Source of the DNA: an uncultured Pirellulaceae bacterium
Lineage (GTDB): Bacteria; Planctomycetota; Planctomycetia; Pirellulales; Pirellulaceae
NCBI GenBank assembly: GCA_934255105.1
Contig: CAKQNH010000011.1
Location: forward strand, 1-18,818
Direction: 5' to 3'
Length of the DNA stretch: 18,818 nucleotides
Shown here: piece after piece, positions 7,688 through 15,590 of the stretch
Layout: every line of letters begins with the position of its first letter
How positions within the stretch are numbered: the stretch's first letter is position 1
The notes under the pieces: generated by a model
Database searches by the model: none
Told to the model about the DNA's origin: nothing
Seen by the model: the letters and a program-made list of their open reading frames with translations, nothing else
Program-made: the position numbers and the translations under genes

Positions 7688-8533
7688 ATGCATTGGCGTT
7701 TATCCGAAGCGTCCGCAATCGGAGTGGTAGGAGCAAGTCAAATTGAGGTTGTCCCTAGTGCGCCTGCGCGAGGCGCTCACTGGCAAATTAAAACCACGCA
7801 GGCTGAACAGCCCACTGTCGCTGGGGAGCCTGAGGCCGGGAAGCCTGTCGCTTGGCAGCTTGCCGCAGTCAGGCCCATCCTCGCCCATAGCAGCCAGCCA
7901 CATGAGGTCTACAGTCGGCAAAGCGATTTAATTGTGCGGTACGGACAAGGACCGTCTGAGCAGTTCTCCTACCAACTCGATTGGCGACTATTGCAACCGG
8001 CCGCACCATTTGCGGCTGCTGTAGAACTATGGCTCAGCATCCAGACCGATCTGCTCGATACCCAGCCCGAGCTGGAGATTGCTTGTACTGCGCCGCCGGG
8101 ACTGAGCTGGAGTACTTTCGAACATCGGCAACTGATCCCAACCACCGCATCGCCAGCTCCAGGGGTGCCAGCTCCAGAGGTGTCGGCCGCTGCAAAAGCG
8201 ATGGCTACGGAGTCATCCGAATCCGCAGACTCGCAGCGCGGCCCGGCAGCATTGCTGTGCAGCGCGGCGGCGGGCGCAGATCGCGCGGCCGTGCAAGGCC
8301 TGTGGTTGATTGAACCGACCGATCAACGCCACGCTCGGCGCTGCTCTGCAGACGAACAAGCGGAGCAGCGGGTGCGATTATTTGGGCACTTCATGGAGAA
8401 GGGGGTGATTCGCCGCGCTCGCATGCGTTTTCTGCTAGCTGCCGCATTGGACTCTCACGCGATGATCACTCACGAACAAGTCATCGCCGCCTACCGCGAC
8501 TTTGCCGACAGTCCCTTGCCGCTAACCGCCTAA
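7688..8533 (+). CDS. Uncharacterised protein, beta-rich with disordered insert
   Basis: I do not recognise a family. From the ATG at 7688 the protein has 281 residues. This start has GGAG at 7676-7679, eight bases upstream; in-frame alternatives at 7646 (ATG) and 7628 (TTG) lack such a site. Residues 8-145 look like alternating beta strands (for example IGVVGASQIEVVPS, SDLIVRYG, FSYQLDWRLL, VELWLSIQTDLL). Residues 150-185 are rich in Ala, Pro, Ser and Glu, a likely flexible linker. Residues 225-280 are helical and basic (RVRLFGHFMEKGVIRRARMRFLL). There is no signal peptide or membrane helix. The coding frame is continuous and the composition matches its neighbours. It stands alone, divergent from the MMPL operon and convergent with the bL36 gene. 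Confidence 0.7.
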   Translation: MHWRLSEASAIGVVGASQIEVVPSAPARGAHWQIKTTQAEQPTVAGEPEAGKPVAWQLAAVRPILAHSSQPHEVYSRQSDLIVRYGQGPSEQFSYQLDWRLLQPAAPFAAAVELWLSIQTDLLDTQPELEIACTAPPGLSWSTFEHRQLIPTTASPAPGVPAPEVSAAAKAMATESSESADSQRGPAALLCSAAAGADRAAVQGLWLIEPTDQRHARRCSADEQAEQRVRLFGHFMEKGVIRRARMRFLLAAALDSHAMITHEQVIAAYRDFADSPLPLTA

Positions 8534-8611
8534 CGTGGGATAAGCTTCCAGCTTGTCAGCCGTGGGATAAGCTTCCAGCTTGTCAGCCGTGGGATAAGCT
8601 TCCAGCTTGTC
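8534..8611 (+). repeat. Tandem micro-hairpin array, 3 x 27 bases (composite repeat, copy A)
   Basis: Three near-identical units with a 27-base period start at 8534, 8561 and 8588. Each begins CGTGGGATAAGCTTCCAGCT. Within each unit AAGCT and AGCTT pair around a TCC loop (8542-8554, 8569-8581, 8596-8608); read on the other strand the loop is GGA. The array starts on the base right after the stop codon at 8531-8533. The same unit design with altered stem bases occurs at 15782-15840 in the opposite orientation. Confidence 0.9.
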
Positions 8612-8637
8612 ATCTCCCCCTAACCTGGCCGCTCTTG

Positions 8638-8705
8638 CCTTCTTACATCCCACAATTTTTCACGAGCCTTTTCACTATCGATTTTCTTGCACGAGCTCTG
8701 TTCGC
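8638..8705 (+). repeat. 68-base conserved module of composite repeat, copy A
   Basis: This AT-rich block, with the core TTTTCAC..CTATCGATTTTCTTGCAC, matches 15717-15784 on the opposite strand at about 59 of 68 positions, counted by eye without gaps. The differences are scattered and no codon pattern is evident, so it behaves as a non-coding dispersed repeat. It lies between the micro-hairpin array and the GC-rich arms, the same order as in the other copy. Confidence 0.88.
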
Positions 8706-8712
8706 CCTGGCC

Positions 8713-8833
8713 CTTCTCCCTCTGGAGCAGGTCGATCCTAAGCAGGGAGAGGGGCAAGCAAACTGCATCCGTGCAAGCCGTCTCCGCCCTCCCCCTCGAC
8801 TAGACCCCTCACTCTGCGCGGGCAGGGGTGCGA
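8713..8833 (+). repeat. GC-rich inverted arms of composite repeat, copy A (eroded)
   Basis: The left arm (about 8713-8757, including GGTCGATCCTAAGCAGGGAG) and the right arm (about 8780-8830, including CCGCCCTCCCCCTCGACTAG) are partly complementary and match the arms of copy B at 15568-15709 in reverse. Several small deletions (GGAGCAGG for GGGAGAGG, a lost base in TAAGCAGGG, a shortened CGACTAGACC) weaken the stem. This copy therefore looks older or less constrained. Confidence 0.75.
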
Positions 8834-8873
8834 TTCGCTTGGGCAAAGGAGCGATTTGCGCCGGCAGGGAATG

Positions 8874-8899
8874 ACTTGTGGGGTACAAAAAGGCAGGAG
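8874..8899 (-). repeat. Second, inverted edge of the 68-base module
   Basis: The bases around CTTGTGGGGTACAAAAAGGC match GTTGTGGGGTATGAAAAGGC at 15767-15786, about 22 of 26 positions over the wider stretch. Both run straight into a GGCAGGA micro-hairpin. In copy A this edge is inverted relative to the module at 8638-8705, so the element ends symmetrically with a hairpin array on each side. Confidence 0.7.
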
Positions 8900-9120
8900 T
8901 GTGCGCGCTGCGGGAAAACGGGCAAGAGTGCGCGTGCCACAGGAAAACGGGCAAGAGTGCGCGTGCCACAGGAAAACGGGCAACAGTGCGCGTGCTACGG
9001 GGAGGCGCGCGGGCAAGAGTGCGCGTGCTACCTCGGAAACGGGCAGGAGTGCCCGTTCTACGGGGGGGACACGCGGGCAAGAGTGCTCGTGCGACGAAAG
9101 AACAGACGCAGGAGTGGCCG
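8891..9120 (+). repeat. Degenerate tandem hairpin array, about 8 units of 29-32 bases
   Basis: The unit consensus is GGGCAAGAGTGCGCGTGCCA plus a short tail. Two units are identical (8920-8948 and 8949-8977, 29 bases); others start near 8891, 8978, 9009, 9041, 9075 and 9107. The clearest hairpin is GGGCA/TGCCC around GGAG at 9041-9054. Overlapping long open frames on both strands only translate the repeat and are not genes. The array stops 7 bases before the bL36 stop codon, filling the space between two convergent genes. Confidence 0.88.
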
Positions 9121-9126
9121 GGCTGC

Positions 9127-9279
9127 TTAACGCTTGCGCTTTTTGCTCTTAGCACCACCCTGGCGGACCTTAAAGCGTGGATTGCTCTTGCAAATCACGT
9201 AAATTCGGCCGCGGCGGCGGACAACTTGACAGTCGGGATGCCGGAACTTTAAAGCGCCGATCGATGATACAACTTTCAT
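9127..9279 (-). CDS. rpmJ: Ribosomal protein bL36, type B (zinc-free form)
   Basis: This is a 50-residue gene read on the - strand from ATG at 9277-9279 to TAA at 9127-9129. The protein starts [20 protein letters not shown], continues [20 protein letters not shown] and ends in a lysine/arginine tail. It sits in the 50S subunit, contacting 23S rRNA. It closely resembles E. coli YkgO, the type B form. Of the classical C-C-C-H zinc ribbon, only C17 and C30 remain, with H14 and F36 at the other two sites, so zinc binding is unlikely. A GAAGG lies nine bases before the start. It stands alone, divergent from the helicase gene and away from the spc-type ribosomal operon where rpmJ often lies. I see no clear Zur-like dyad upstream. 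Confidence 0.96.
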   Translation of the reverse strand: MKVVSSIGALKFRHPDCQVVRRRGRIYVICKSNPRFKVRQGGAKSKKRKR

Positions 9280-9483
9280 GGCTGGTAGCCTTCACGCTCG
9301 CTGGATTGAAAATGCTATCTATAAACTGCTCGGACGCAAGCTCGCCTGGGCGTGCGTTGGGTCCGTGGCCTACATGTTGATATGGGCATGTGGATATGGG
9401 ACCGGTATTCTAGAGTTCTTCGCCAAATTCGCAACACCAAATCCCCCCCTGGCCAAAGCTCGGCAGCTCGATACGATGCGAGC

Positions 9484-11544
9484 ATGTCCCACGGCCTTAA
9501 TCCAGAACAGCATGATGCTGTAAATACGCTCAGTGGTCCGATGCTGGTTCTTGCCGGTGCCGGATCGGGCAAAACGCGCGTCGTCACCTTTCGCATCGCC
9601 AATTTAATCCGCCACGGAACGCCTCCCGAGCGCATTTTGGCGGTTACGTTCACCAACAAAGCCGCCAAGGAAATGCGTGAGCGGGTGACTAAGATGCTCG
9701 GCCCCAAGCGGCGAGTGCCCCGCGGTTCGCCGGCCCATCCCACCCCTGTCATCGGCACGTTTCACTCCAATTGTGTGCAGATTCTGCGGCGGCACGCGCG
9801 AAAGTTGGGCTACCCAGAGCGTTTCGCCATCTACGACCGCAGCGACCAAGAGGCGACCGCTCGCGATGTCCTGCGACAATTGCGCGTACACACGGGGATG
9901 CTCAAGCCAGCCGACTTCCTGTCGCACGTCAGCCGTTGGAAGAACGCTGGGGTGCGCTTTGATCAAGCCCAAGAGCTGGCGCGGACCGACGCCGAACATG
10001 TGGCCGCCAGTGGCTACCGCCGCTATCAACAAGCGATCAAACTCTGCGGAGCGATGGACTTTGATGACTTGCTGCTGTCGACCGAACAACTCTTCCGCGA
10101 GCACCACGATGTCCGCGCGGCCGAAGCCGGACGCTACGATCACGTGCTGGTCGACGAATACCAAGATACCAATCAAACGCAATACGCCATCATCTGCAGC
10201 CTAGCCGGCACCCATCGCAATCTGTGCGTGGTGGGGGATGACGACCAGTCGATCTATGGCTGGCGCGGCGCGGAAGTGCGCCACATCCTGAACTTCAACA
10301 AGGATTGGCCCGAGGCTAAAGTCGTGCGACTGGAGGCCAACTACCGCAGCACAACGGCCATTTTAGAGACTGCCAACCGCTTGATCGCATTCAACAAGAC
10401 GCGGCACGACAAGGTCCTAAAGCCCGCTCGCGCAGGTGGCACTCCACCGCGCATCTTGCAGTTTAAGAATGAAGTCGAGGAAGCTCGTGGGATCACCGAC
10501 GAAATCCGCAAAGTGCTGGAACGCAAGCAGTTCGAGCCACGCGACTTTGCAATTCTGTTCCGCACCAACGAGCAGCCGCGCGTGTTCGAGACCGAACTGC
10601 GCAAGGCCCAGATCCCTTATTCTCTAGTGGGTAGCCAGTCGTTTTTCGACCGCAAGGAAGTCCGCGATCTGTTGAGTTACCTGCGCGTGGTGGACAATCC
10701 GCAAGACGAAGTGAGTTTGCTGCGGATTATCAACGTGCCCCAGCGCGGCATTGGCCCCAAGTCGGTCGAGACGCTCCTTGGCCAGGCCGTATCGCAAGGC
10801 AAAACGGTGTGGGAGATATTCTCGGACAAGGCATTTATCGCTGGCTTGCCCGAACCGGCTCGCCGCGGTGTCGAGCGTTTGCAGTTGCTGGCCGCCCGCT
10901 GCCAACAAAAACTCGCTCAACCGGACGTCTCGTTGGCCGGCGTGTTGCGCGAGTTGGTCTACGACTTGGACTACATGGCCGCTTTGGAGCGGATATACCC
11001 CACCGCAGAAGAGGCGCAAGCGCGTCAAGCTTCGGTCGAGGAGGTCATCAACGCTTTGGCCGAATACGAAGCCGACGCCAACAGTCCCAGTCTGAATGGC
11101 TTCCTGGATGATGTCACCCTGGCAGGCAAAGAATTTGGCAGCCCCAAAGACAAAGAGCAACAGCGCAACGCCGTCGCGCTGATGACCTACCATAGCGCCA
11201 AGGGACTTGAGTTCCCGTTCGTGTACATGGTCGGCATGGAAGAGGGGATACTACCTCACCGCCGTTCTCTAGCTGAAAATTACGACGATGTCGAAGAAGA
11301 ACGCCGTTTGTGCTATGTGGGTGTGACTCGCGCCCAGGATGAACTCACCCTGTGCTTGCCCCTGCAACGCATGAAGTGGGGACGGCCGCAAGACACCTTC
11401 GCCAGTCGCTTCCTGTATGAAATGACGGGGCAAGCGGACAACCCCAAGCGGCGTCGCGCCATGGACGCTGCGCGTCGGCAAATCCAGACGGCCCATCGCG
11501 CGGCTCAAAAGAAGGCCGCCGTCAAGGCGCCTCGCCAAGGATAA
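9484..11544 (+). CDS. UvrD/Rep/PcrA-type 3'-5' DNA helicase (SF1A)
   Basis: This is a 686-residue ATP-dependent DNA helicase of the repair and replication-restart type. Motifs in order: Q motif GLNPEQHDAV, Walker A AGAGSGKT (24-31), Ia AVTFTNKAAKEMRERV, GTFHSNCVQILRRHA, motif II DEYQD (224-228), motif III VGDDDQSIYGWRGA (about 249-262), motif IV LEANYRSTTAILE, FRTNEQPRVFE, motif V TYHSAKGLEFPFVYMVG and motif VI CYVGVTRAQ (610-618). All catalytic motifs are intact. The ATG at 9484 puts the Q motif right after the start, as in the family; the frame is open further upstream but that part looks non-coding. The C-terminus is short and basic, without the long PcrA/UvrD tail, so it is closer to Rep in length. 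I leave the symbol empty because uvrD, rep and pcrA cannot be separated by eye. Confidence 0.95.
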   Translation: MSHGLNPEQHDAVNTLSGPMLVLAGAGSGKTRVVTFRIANLIRHGTPPERILAVTFTNKAAKEMRERVTKMLGPKRRVPRGSPAHPTPVIGTFHSNCVQILRRHARKLGYPERFAIYDRSDQEATARDVLRQLRVHTGMLKPADFLSHVSRWKNAGVRFDQAQELARTDAEHVAASGYRRYQQAIKLCGAMDFDDLLLSTEQLFREHHDVRAAEAGRYDHVLVDEYQDTNQTQYAIICSLAGTHRNLCVVGDDDQSIYGWRGAEVRHILNFNKDWPEAKVVRLEANYRSTTAILETANRLIAFNKTRHDKVLKPARAGGTPPRILQFKNEVEEARGITDEIRKVLERKQFEPRDFAILFRTNEQPRVFETELRKAQIPYSLVGSQSFFDRKEVRDLLSYLRVVDNPQDEVSLLRIINVPQRGIGPKSVETLLGQAVSQGKTVWEIFSDKAFIAGLPEPARRGVERLQLLAARCQQKLAQPDVSLAGVLRELVYDLDYMAALERIYPTAEEAQARQASVEEVINALAEYEADANSPSLNGFLDDVTLAGKEFGSPKDKEQQRNAVALMTYHSAKGLEFPFVYMVGMEEGILPHRRSLAENYDDVEEERRLCYVGVTRAQDELTLCLPLQRMKWGRPQDTFASRFLYEMTGQADNPKRRRAMDAARRQIQTAHRAAQKKAAVKAPRQG

Positions 11545-11709
11545 GCGTAGCGGAAGTCGGCAAGACTGGCGGTGCTAGCGACGGCAGGCTCAGGCACCTG
11601 CAGTACCATGCTTGCTTTCGCGCCAGCATTGCCAGCGCGACTTGTTCAGCCCTGCCGCGGGCCGTACTATGAGTAGCGACCGCCGTTTACTCTCTGGATA
11701 CCACTTCCG

Positions 11710-14700
11710 ATGTTGTTGCCCTTATTTCCGCTCGCTTATAGGCTCCTGGAACGCACTGCTCGTGCAGATTCCATTGCTGCATTGATGAATTTACCGAGCA
11801 GGTGCGAGACGTCACTGGGCAGGCTCTGGGCTCCACTAATGCCCCTGTCTGGTCTGCTGGCAGCCATGTGCGTATTGGGGGCCAGTGGTATCGAGCCCGC
11901 TGGGGGACAGGAGATACCGCGCGGCACGCCTCCGGGGGCGGCAGGCGGCCCGCTGCCACCGATTGCAATTCCGGCAGAACCATTTGGTGTGCTACGGCTG
12001 GAAGTATCGTTGCCGCCCACTTTGACTAGCGGCCCACCACGTGTCCTGGTCAATGACAGTAGCGGTCGTCTTTTCTACCCGGCCATGTCAATTCGCACGG
12101 TCGAAGTGGAGGTCGCTCAACCCGCGCCTGCGGTGCCTACTATCGGTCGCCGTGGTGGATTGATCGATCGCCTGCGCAGCGTCGTCCGTGGCCCGCCAGA
12201 GAAACGTCAAGTTCCTGTAGGCCTTACCATCTGGGGACTGTTCCGTGGCAGCGAGCCCATCGACGTGCAGTTGACGGGGGACATCGAGCAGCAAATTCGC
12301 ATCGATCCGTCGGCACCCGCCGGCGTGGACACTGTTGGAGGGATGAGCCATGCGGTGTTGCTGAGCGGTTGGTGGAGCGCCTACACAGAATCGGCGCGGC
12401 AAGCTTTGGCGGAAGATGAATTCCCCAAGCTAGTACACAAAACGCTGGTCGCCATGCTGGGAGCCCGACTGGGGCTACCGCCGGCCGTTATCAATGCGCC
12501 TCCAGCCAAATCAGCCACAGAGAGACGCACTGCAGAGCAATCGGAGCTGGATCAGCCGCTCAAAACGCTGGCGTTGCTGGCGGCCATCGAGCCACTGCGC
12601 GAGGAGATCCTCGACGAAGTCTTGACCGCGCCGGCCCCGGCAGCGGCGCCCACGCTACCGCTGCCTCCCGAACCCGAGTGGCAGCCGACCGTGCTGCCAC
12701 CGGTGCCTGCGGACGTGGTGATTGAATTGCTGGCCGAGCGCGTTCCACCCGAGTGCTTTTACTTGCGTTTTGGCAGTTTCTCAAACTACGTCTGGTTTCA
12801 AGAGTTAGCGGAACGCTATGGCGGAGACATCGCCCAGTCGGTGCTCCTGCGCGGCTTCAACTACGACGCTTCGGCGCGCATGGAACGCATGTTGGCGACC
12901 AAGCTCACGTCGATCGCCAAAATGTTCGGGGACAAGTTGGTTGACGACATGGCCATCATCGGAACCGATTTATACATGAAAGAGGGGGCCAGCTTGGGCG
13001 TTCTCTTCCTGGCTAACCAACCCCAATTGCTGCGCGGCTCGATGGAATCGGATCGCAAGGCTGTGCTGGCTAACAACTCCGATGCGAGTCTAGATAATGT
13101 CACGATCGCTGGTCGCCAAGTAGCCCTGCTGAGTACGCCGGACAACCGCATACGTTCGTTCCTGGTTAGCGACGGGAATTACATTTTCATTACCACTAGC
13201 CGCACGCTCGTACAGCGCTTCTTGGAAGTCAGCGATGGGGCTCCGGCCCTGGCCGCGACTCCCTGTTTTCGCTGGGCGCGTTCCTGGATGCCCGATGCCA
13301 ATAATTATTCCGTGTTCGCTTATCTCTCGCCCGATTTCTTTCATCGCCTGGTCAGCCCACACTATCAAATTGAATTGCGGCGCCGGTTGGCTGCCATCGC
13401 GCATCTAGAGATCGCCGAGGTGGCGACGGCCGTAGCCGCGAGCGAGGGGTTGGAGGGACGCGACCTTGAAAGCCTCAAGGCGCAGGGATTGTTGGCACCC
13501 TGGTTTGACCAGCGGGTCGACGGGGCGCAAAGCCTGCGCACGGACAGTGGTTGGATCGACTCCATCCGCGGTGCTCGCGGCAGCTTTCTCCCAATCGCCG
13601 ATGTCGAATTGCAGTCAGTCAATGAAGTCGAGGCTCAGGGCTACGCCGACATCGCTAGATTCTATCAGGAGCAGTGGCGCCACATGGACCCACTGCTATT
13701 GGGATTGCGCCGCTTCCGCGCCGCTGGCGAGCGCACTGAGCAAGTGGCCGTGGAAGCTTATGTGGCACCCTTTGAAGCAGAAAAGTATGGCTGGATCGCG
13801 CGGCAATTGGGCGCGCCCACTCCGATTGAACTCACGTTACCCGCCGACGACGCTGCATCGCTGCAAGCGCACGTGCGAGGTGGCAACACGCTGGGGATCG
13901 TCTCGGGCGACTACCATCTGTTCGGCGGCGTGAAAGACATGGTTCCGCCCGCCCCCGAAGATACTCAGGGCTTGATCAAAACGCTACAAGCACTGCGCGC
14001 CGCGCCGGCGTACATCGGCGGTTGGCCCAAACCGGGCATCATGGAGCAACTGCCTTTAGGCATTGGATTGGCACGCCCCGATGCCGCGGGCTTTTCGCGC
14101 ATGCTGGGTGGCCTCTGGCGCTGGCAGGATGGGCAATTCAGTTTGATGTCGTTCGATCGATCGATCTTGGTTCAAGCGATCCCACAGTTGGGAATCATGC
14201 GCACCGATGACTTGGCGCAGGTCCGCGCACGAGTGGCCAATTTGAGTGGCTCAAAGTTGGCGGGTTGGATCAACCAGCAGTGGTACGCCCGCGCGTGGAA
14301 GGCGTCGCAAGGCAACGCCCGGCTGCTGGATGCGATTCACCAACAACTGAAAGTCCCTGGCCCCGATTGTCTGGCGGTCGCTCAACGACTGCTCGATGTG
14401 CGTCTGCAATGTCCACTGGGAGGGACCTATCAATTCCAGCCGCTGGCCGGCGGTGAGGACGGCTGGTGGATCAGCACCGCTTGGGCCAATGCCAGTTTCG
14501 ATGCGCGTGGCAAGCCGCTGCCGCCCCCCGATTACGCGGCACCCTGGATCGACTGGTTCCGCGGTGGTCGCGTGCATTTGACTCAGGCGACGAACAGCTT
14601 GGCCTTGGTAGGCACATTTGAACTGGAATTGCAGCCCTTGGCCGTGCAGGCCGACCCCCAGCTTCCCAGTCTGCTTCCGAAGCTAGATTTTGACCTATTC

Positions 14701-14769
14701 GGACTGCCGAAGAAGCTCTTCGGCGGTGGCGATGCGAAGGAAACCAAACCGGCCACCAGGAGCTTCTGA
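11710..14769 (+). CDS. Large secreted planctomycete-type protein, DUF3352-like
   Basis: This is a 1019-residue protein of unknown function. A hydrophobic segment at about residues 40-60 (LWAPLMPLSGLLAAMCVLGA) looks like a signal peptide; if so the ATG at 11785, which shortens the N-terminus by 25 residues, is the better start. Neither start has a clear ribosome site, so I give the longer form. A Pro/Ala-rich stretch follows. From about 340 on (VPPECFYLRFGSFSNYVWFQ, later SLGVLFLANQPQLLRGSMES, VALLSTPDNRIRSFLVSDGN, VFAYLSPDFFHRLV) the order of strands and helices recalls DUF3352 proteins; this match is tentative. Large parts of the C-terminal half are rich in Trp and Gly. The protein is probably periplasmic or surface-located. 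The gene stands alone: 165 bases lie upstream, and the next gene has its own likely promoter. Confidence 0.8.
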   Translation: MLLPLFPLAYRLLERTARADSIAALMNLPSRCETSLGRLWAPLMPLSGLLAAMCVLGASGIEPAGGQEIPRGTPPGAAGGPLPPIAIPAEPFGVLRLEVSLPPTLTSGPPRVLVNDSSGRLFYPAMSIRTVEVEVAQPAPAVPTIGRRGGLIDRLRSVVRGPPEKRQVPVGLTIWGLFRGSEPIDVQLTGDIEQQIRIDPSAPAGVDTVGGMSHAVLLSGWWSAYTESARQALAEDEFPKLVHKTLVAMLGARLGLPPAVINAPPAKSATERRTAEQSELDQPLKTLALLAAIEPLREEILDEVLTAPAPAAAPTLPLPPEPEWQPTVLPPVPADVVIELLAERVPPECFYLRFGSFSNYVWFQELAERYGGDIAQSVLLRGFNYDASARMERMLATKLTSIAKMFGDKLVDDMAIIGTDLYMKEGASLGVLFLANQPQLLRGSMESDRKAVLANNSDASLDNVTIAGRQVALLSTPDNRIRSFLVSDGNYIFITTSRTLVQRFLEVSDGAPALAATPCFRWARSWMPDANNYSVFAYLSPDFFHRLVSPHYQIELRRRLAAIAHLEIAEVATAVAASEGLEGRDLESLKAQGLLAPWFDQRVDGAQSLRTDSGWIDSIRGARGSFLPIADVELQSVNEVEAQGYADIARFYQEQWRHMDPLLLGLRRFRAAGERTEQVAVEAYVAPFEAEKYGWIARQLGAPTPIELTLPADDAASLQAHVRGGNTLGIVSGDYHLFGGVKDMVPPAPEDTQGLIKTLQALRAAPAYIGGWPKPGIMEQLPLGIGLARPDAAGFSRMLGGLWRWQDGQFSLMSFDRSILVQAIPQLGIMRTDDLAQVRARVANLSGSKLAGWINQQWYARAWKASQGNARLLDAIHQQLKVPGPDCLAVAQRLLDVRLQCPLGGTYQFQPLAGGEDGWWISTAWANASFDARGKPLPPPDYAAPWIDWFRGGRVHLTQATNSLALVGTFELELQPLAVQADPQLPSLLPKLDFDLFGLPKKLFGGGDAKETKPATRSF

Positions 14770-14869
14770 TGCAGGCGGTTGAGTTTTGGATCGGCGTCGA
14801 ACGTCCTTGCTGACGCTGCGGGTTATGAATAATACGGGTTACAGCCACACCCACACTAGCTCCGGCGAG

Positions 14870-14878
14870 TGGTATACT
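14870..14878 (+). promoter_or_regulatory. Possible extended -10 promoter of peroxidase gene
   Basis: TGGTATACT has the TGn-TATAAT form of an extended -10 box (TATACT at 14873-14878). It lies about 43 bases before the peroxidase ATG, giving an expected 5' untranslated region near 35 bases. There is no good -35 box at the usual distance, which extended -10 promoters can tolerate. Confidence 0.4.
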
Positions 14879-14920
14879 GTCCATAGTGTCTCTCCACATT
14901 TTTATCACAAAGGTTTTGTC

Positions 14921-15547
14921 ATGCGCCTAGTTCATAATTCTCTGGTTGGATGTTGTCGTTTCGGAATGCTGGTAGGCGGCTTGAGCCTACTCGCCAGCGC
15001 TTGCCTACAGCCGCAGTCCGCCGCAGACGAGAAACAGCCCACCAAGGTCGATACAACTTCTGCCCTGGAGCGATCGATGAAATCGTTGGGTGGTGAAAAG
15101 GTCGACCTGTCGAAGTACAAAGGCAAAGTTGTCTTGATCGTCAACACGGCCAGCGAGTGCGGCTTGACGCCTCAGTACGCGGGCTTGCAAGAGCTGTACG
15201 AAAAACATAAGTCTCAGGGCTTGGTCGTGTTGGGTTTCCCCTGCAACCAATTTGGAAAGCAGGAGCCTGGTTCTGCCAAAGAGATTTCGGAATTCTGCAC
15301 GACGAATTATGGCGTTACGTTCGATATGTTTGACAAGGTCGAAGTCAACGGTGACGGTGCTTGCGATCTGTACAAGCAGCTCACCAAGCTCGATCTAAAG
15401 CCTGCCGGGTCCGGCAAGATCAAGTGGAACTTCGAGAAGTTCTTGATCAATCGCGAGGGGCAGCCCGTCGCCCGTTTCGCCCCCAAGACGGCTCCCGATG
15501 ATGCCGAGTTTGTCGCTACCGTGGAAGCTCTGCTGGCTGACAAGTAA
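14921..15547 (+). CDS. Exported 2-Cys glutathione peroxidase (thioredoxin-dependent type)
   Basis: This is a 208-residue protein that reduces H2O2 or lipid hydroperoxides. Catalytic residues of the family are present: C80 (NTASECGLT, Cys in place of selenocysteine), Q114 ([10 protein letters not shown]), W169 and N170 (IKWNFEKFL). C126 in [11 protein letters not shown] matches the resolving cysteine of yeast Gpx3-like enzymes, so thioredoxin rather than glutathione is the likely reductant. Residues 1-36 form a signal peptide. LLASAC (23-28) is a weak lipobox, so it may be either a lipoprotein or cleaved near SAA-DE. The ATG at 14921 is supported by AAAGG at 14909-14913, seven bases upstream; a longer frame from 14786 would spoil the signal peptide. 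An extended -10 box precedes it. Export of a peroxidase implies defence at the envelope. Confidence 0.95.
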   Translation: MRLVHNSLVGCCRFGMLVGGLSLLASACLQPQSAADEKQPTKVDTTSALERSMKSLGGEKVDLSKYKGKVVLIVNTASECGLTPQYAGLQELYEKHKSQGLVVLGFPCNQFGKQEPGSAKEISEFCTTNYGVTFDMFDKVEVNGDGACDLYKQLTKLDLKPAGSGKIKWNFEKFLINREGQPVARFAPKTAPDDAEFVATVEALLADK

Positions 15548-15567
15548 TGCACCCGTGCGCATCATAC

Positions 15568-15590
15568 CCCCTCCCGCGCAGCGGGAGGGG
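15568..15590 (+). terminator. 10-bp perfect GC hairpin after peroxidase gene
   Basis: CCCCTCCCGC (15568-15577) and GCGGGAGGGG (15581-15590) pair perfectly around GCA, 20 bases after the stop codon. It may end or protect the peroxidase transcript, but no T-run follows, so it is not a classical intrinsic terminator. It is also the outer end of composite repeat copy B, and its right strand is shared with the long arm listed next. Confidence 0.45.

Noticed and set aside
8891..9120. CRISPR array
   Set aside because: Units follow each other with no unique spacers of constant length, the units are degenerate along their whole length, and there are no cas genes.
8643..9158. 171-codon open frame on the - strand (and 92-codon partner at 8738-9016) with repeated ARALLPVFLWHAHSCPF-like peptide
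   Set aside because: It only translates the 29-base repeat array, and its start lies inside the bL36 gene. Such frames arise in several phases of the same repeat.
8828..9252. Three overlapping + strand frames rich in GKSARATG-type repeats
   Set aside because: All three phases are open because the repeat lacks stops; this is a property of the repeat, and they run over the bL36 gene.
9280..9483. Zur operator upstream of bL36
   Set aside because: No AT-rich dyad resembling known Zur boxes could be found in the 204 bases between the divergent genes.
9604..11193. Long - strand frames of 192 and 189 codons inside the helicase gene
   Set aside because: They are antisense shadows of a gene with all helicase motifs intact on the + strand.
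14786..14920. N-terminal extension of the peroxidase
   Set aside because: It would bury the signal peptide, and includes the likely promoter and ribosome site of the ATG at 14921.
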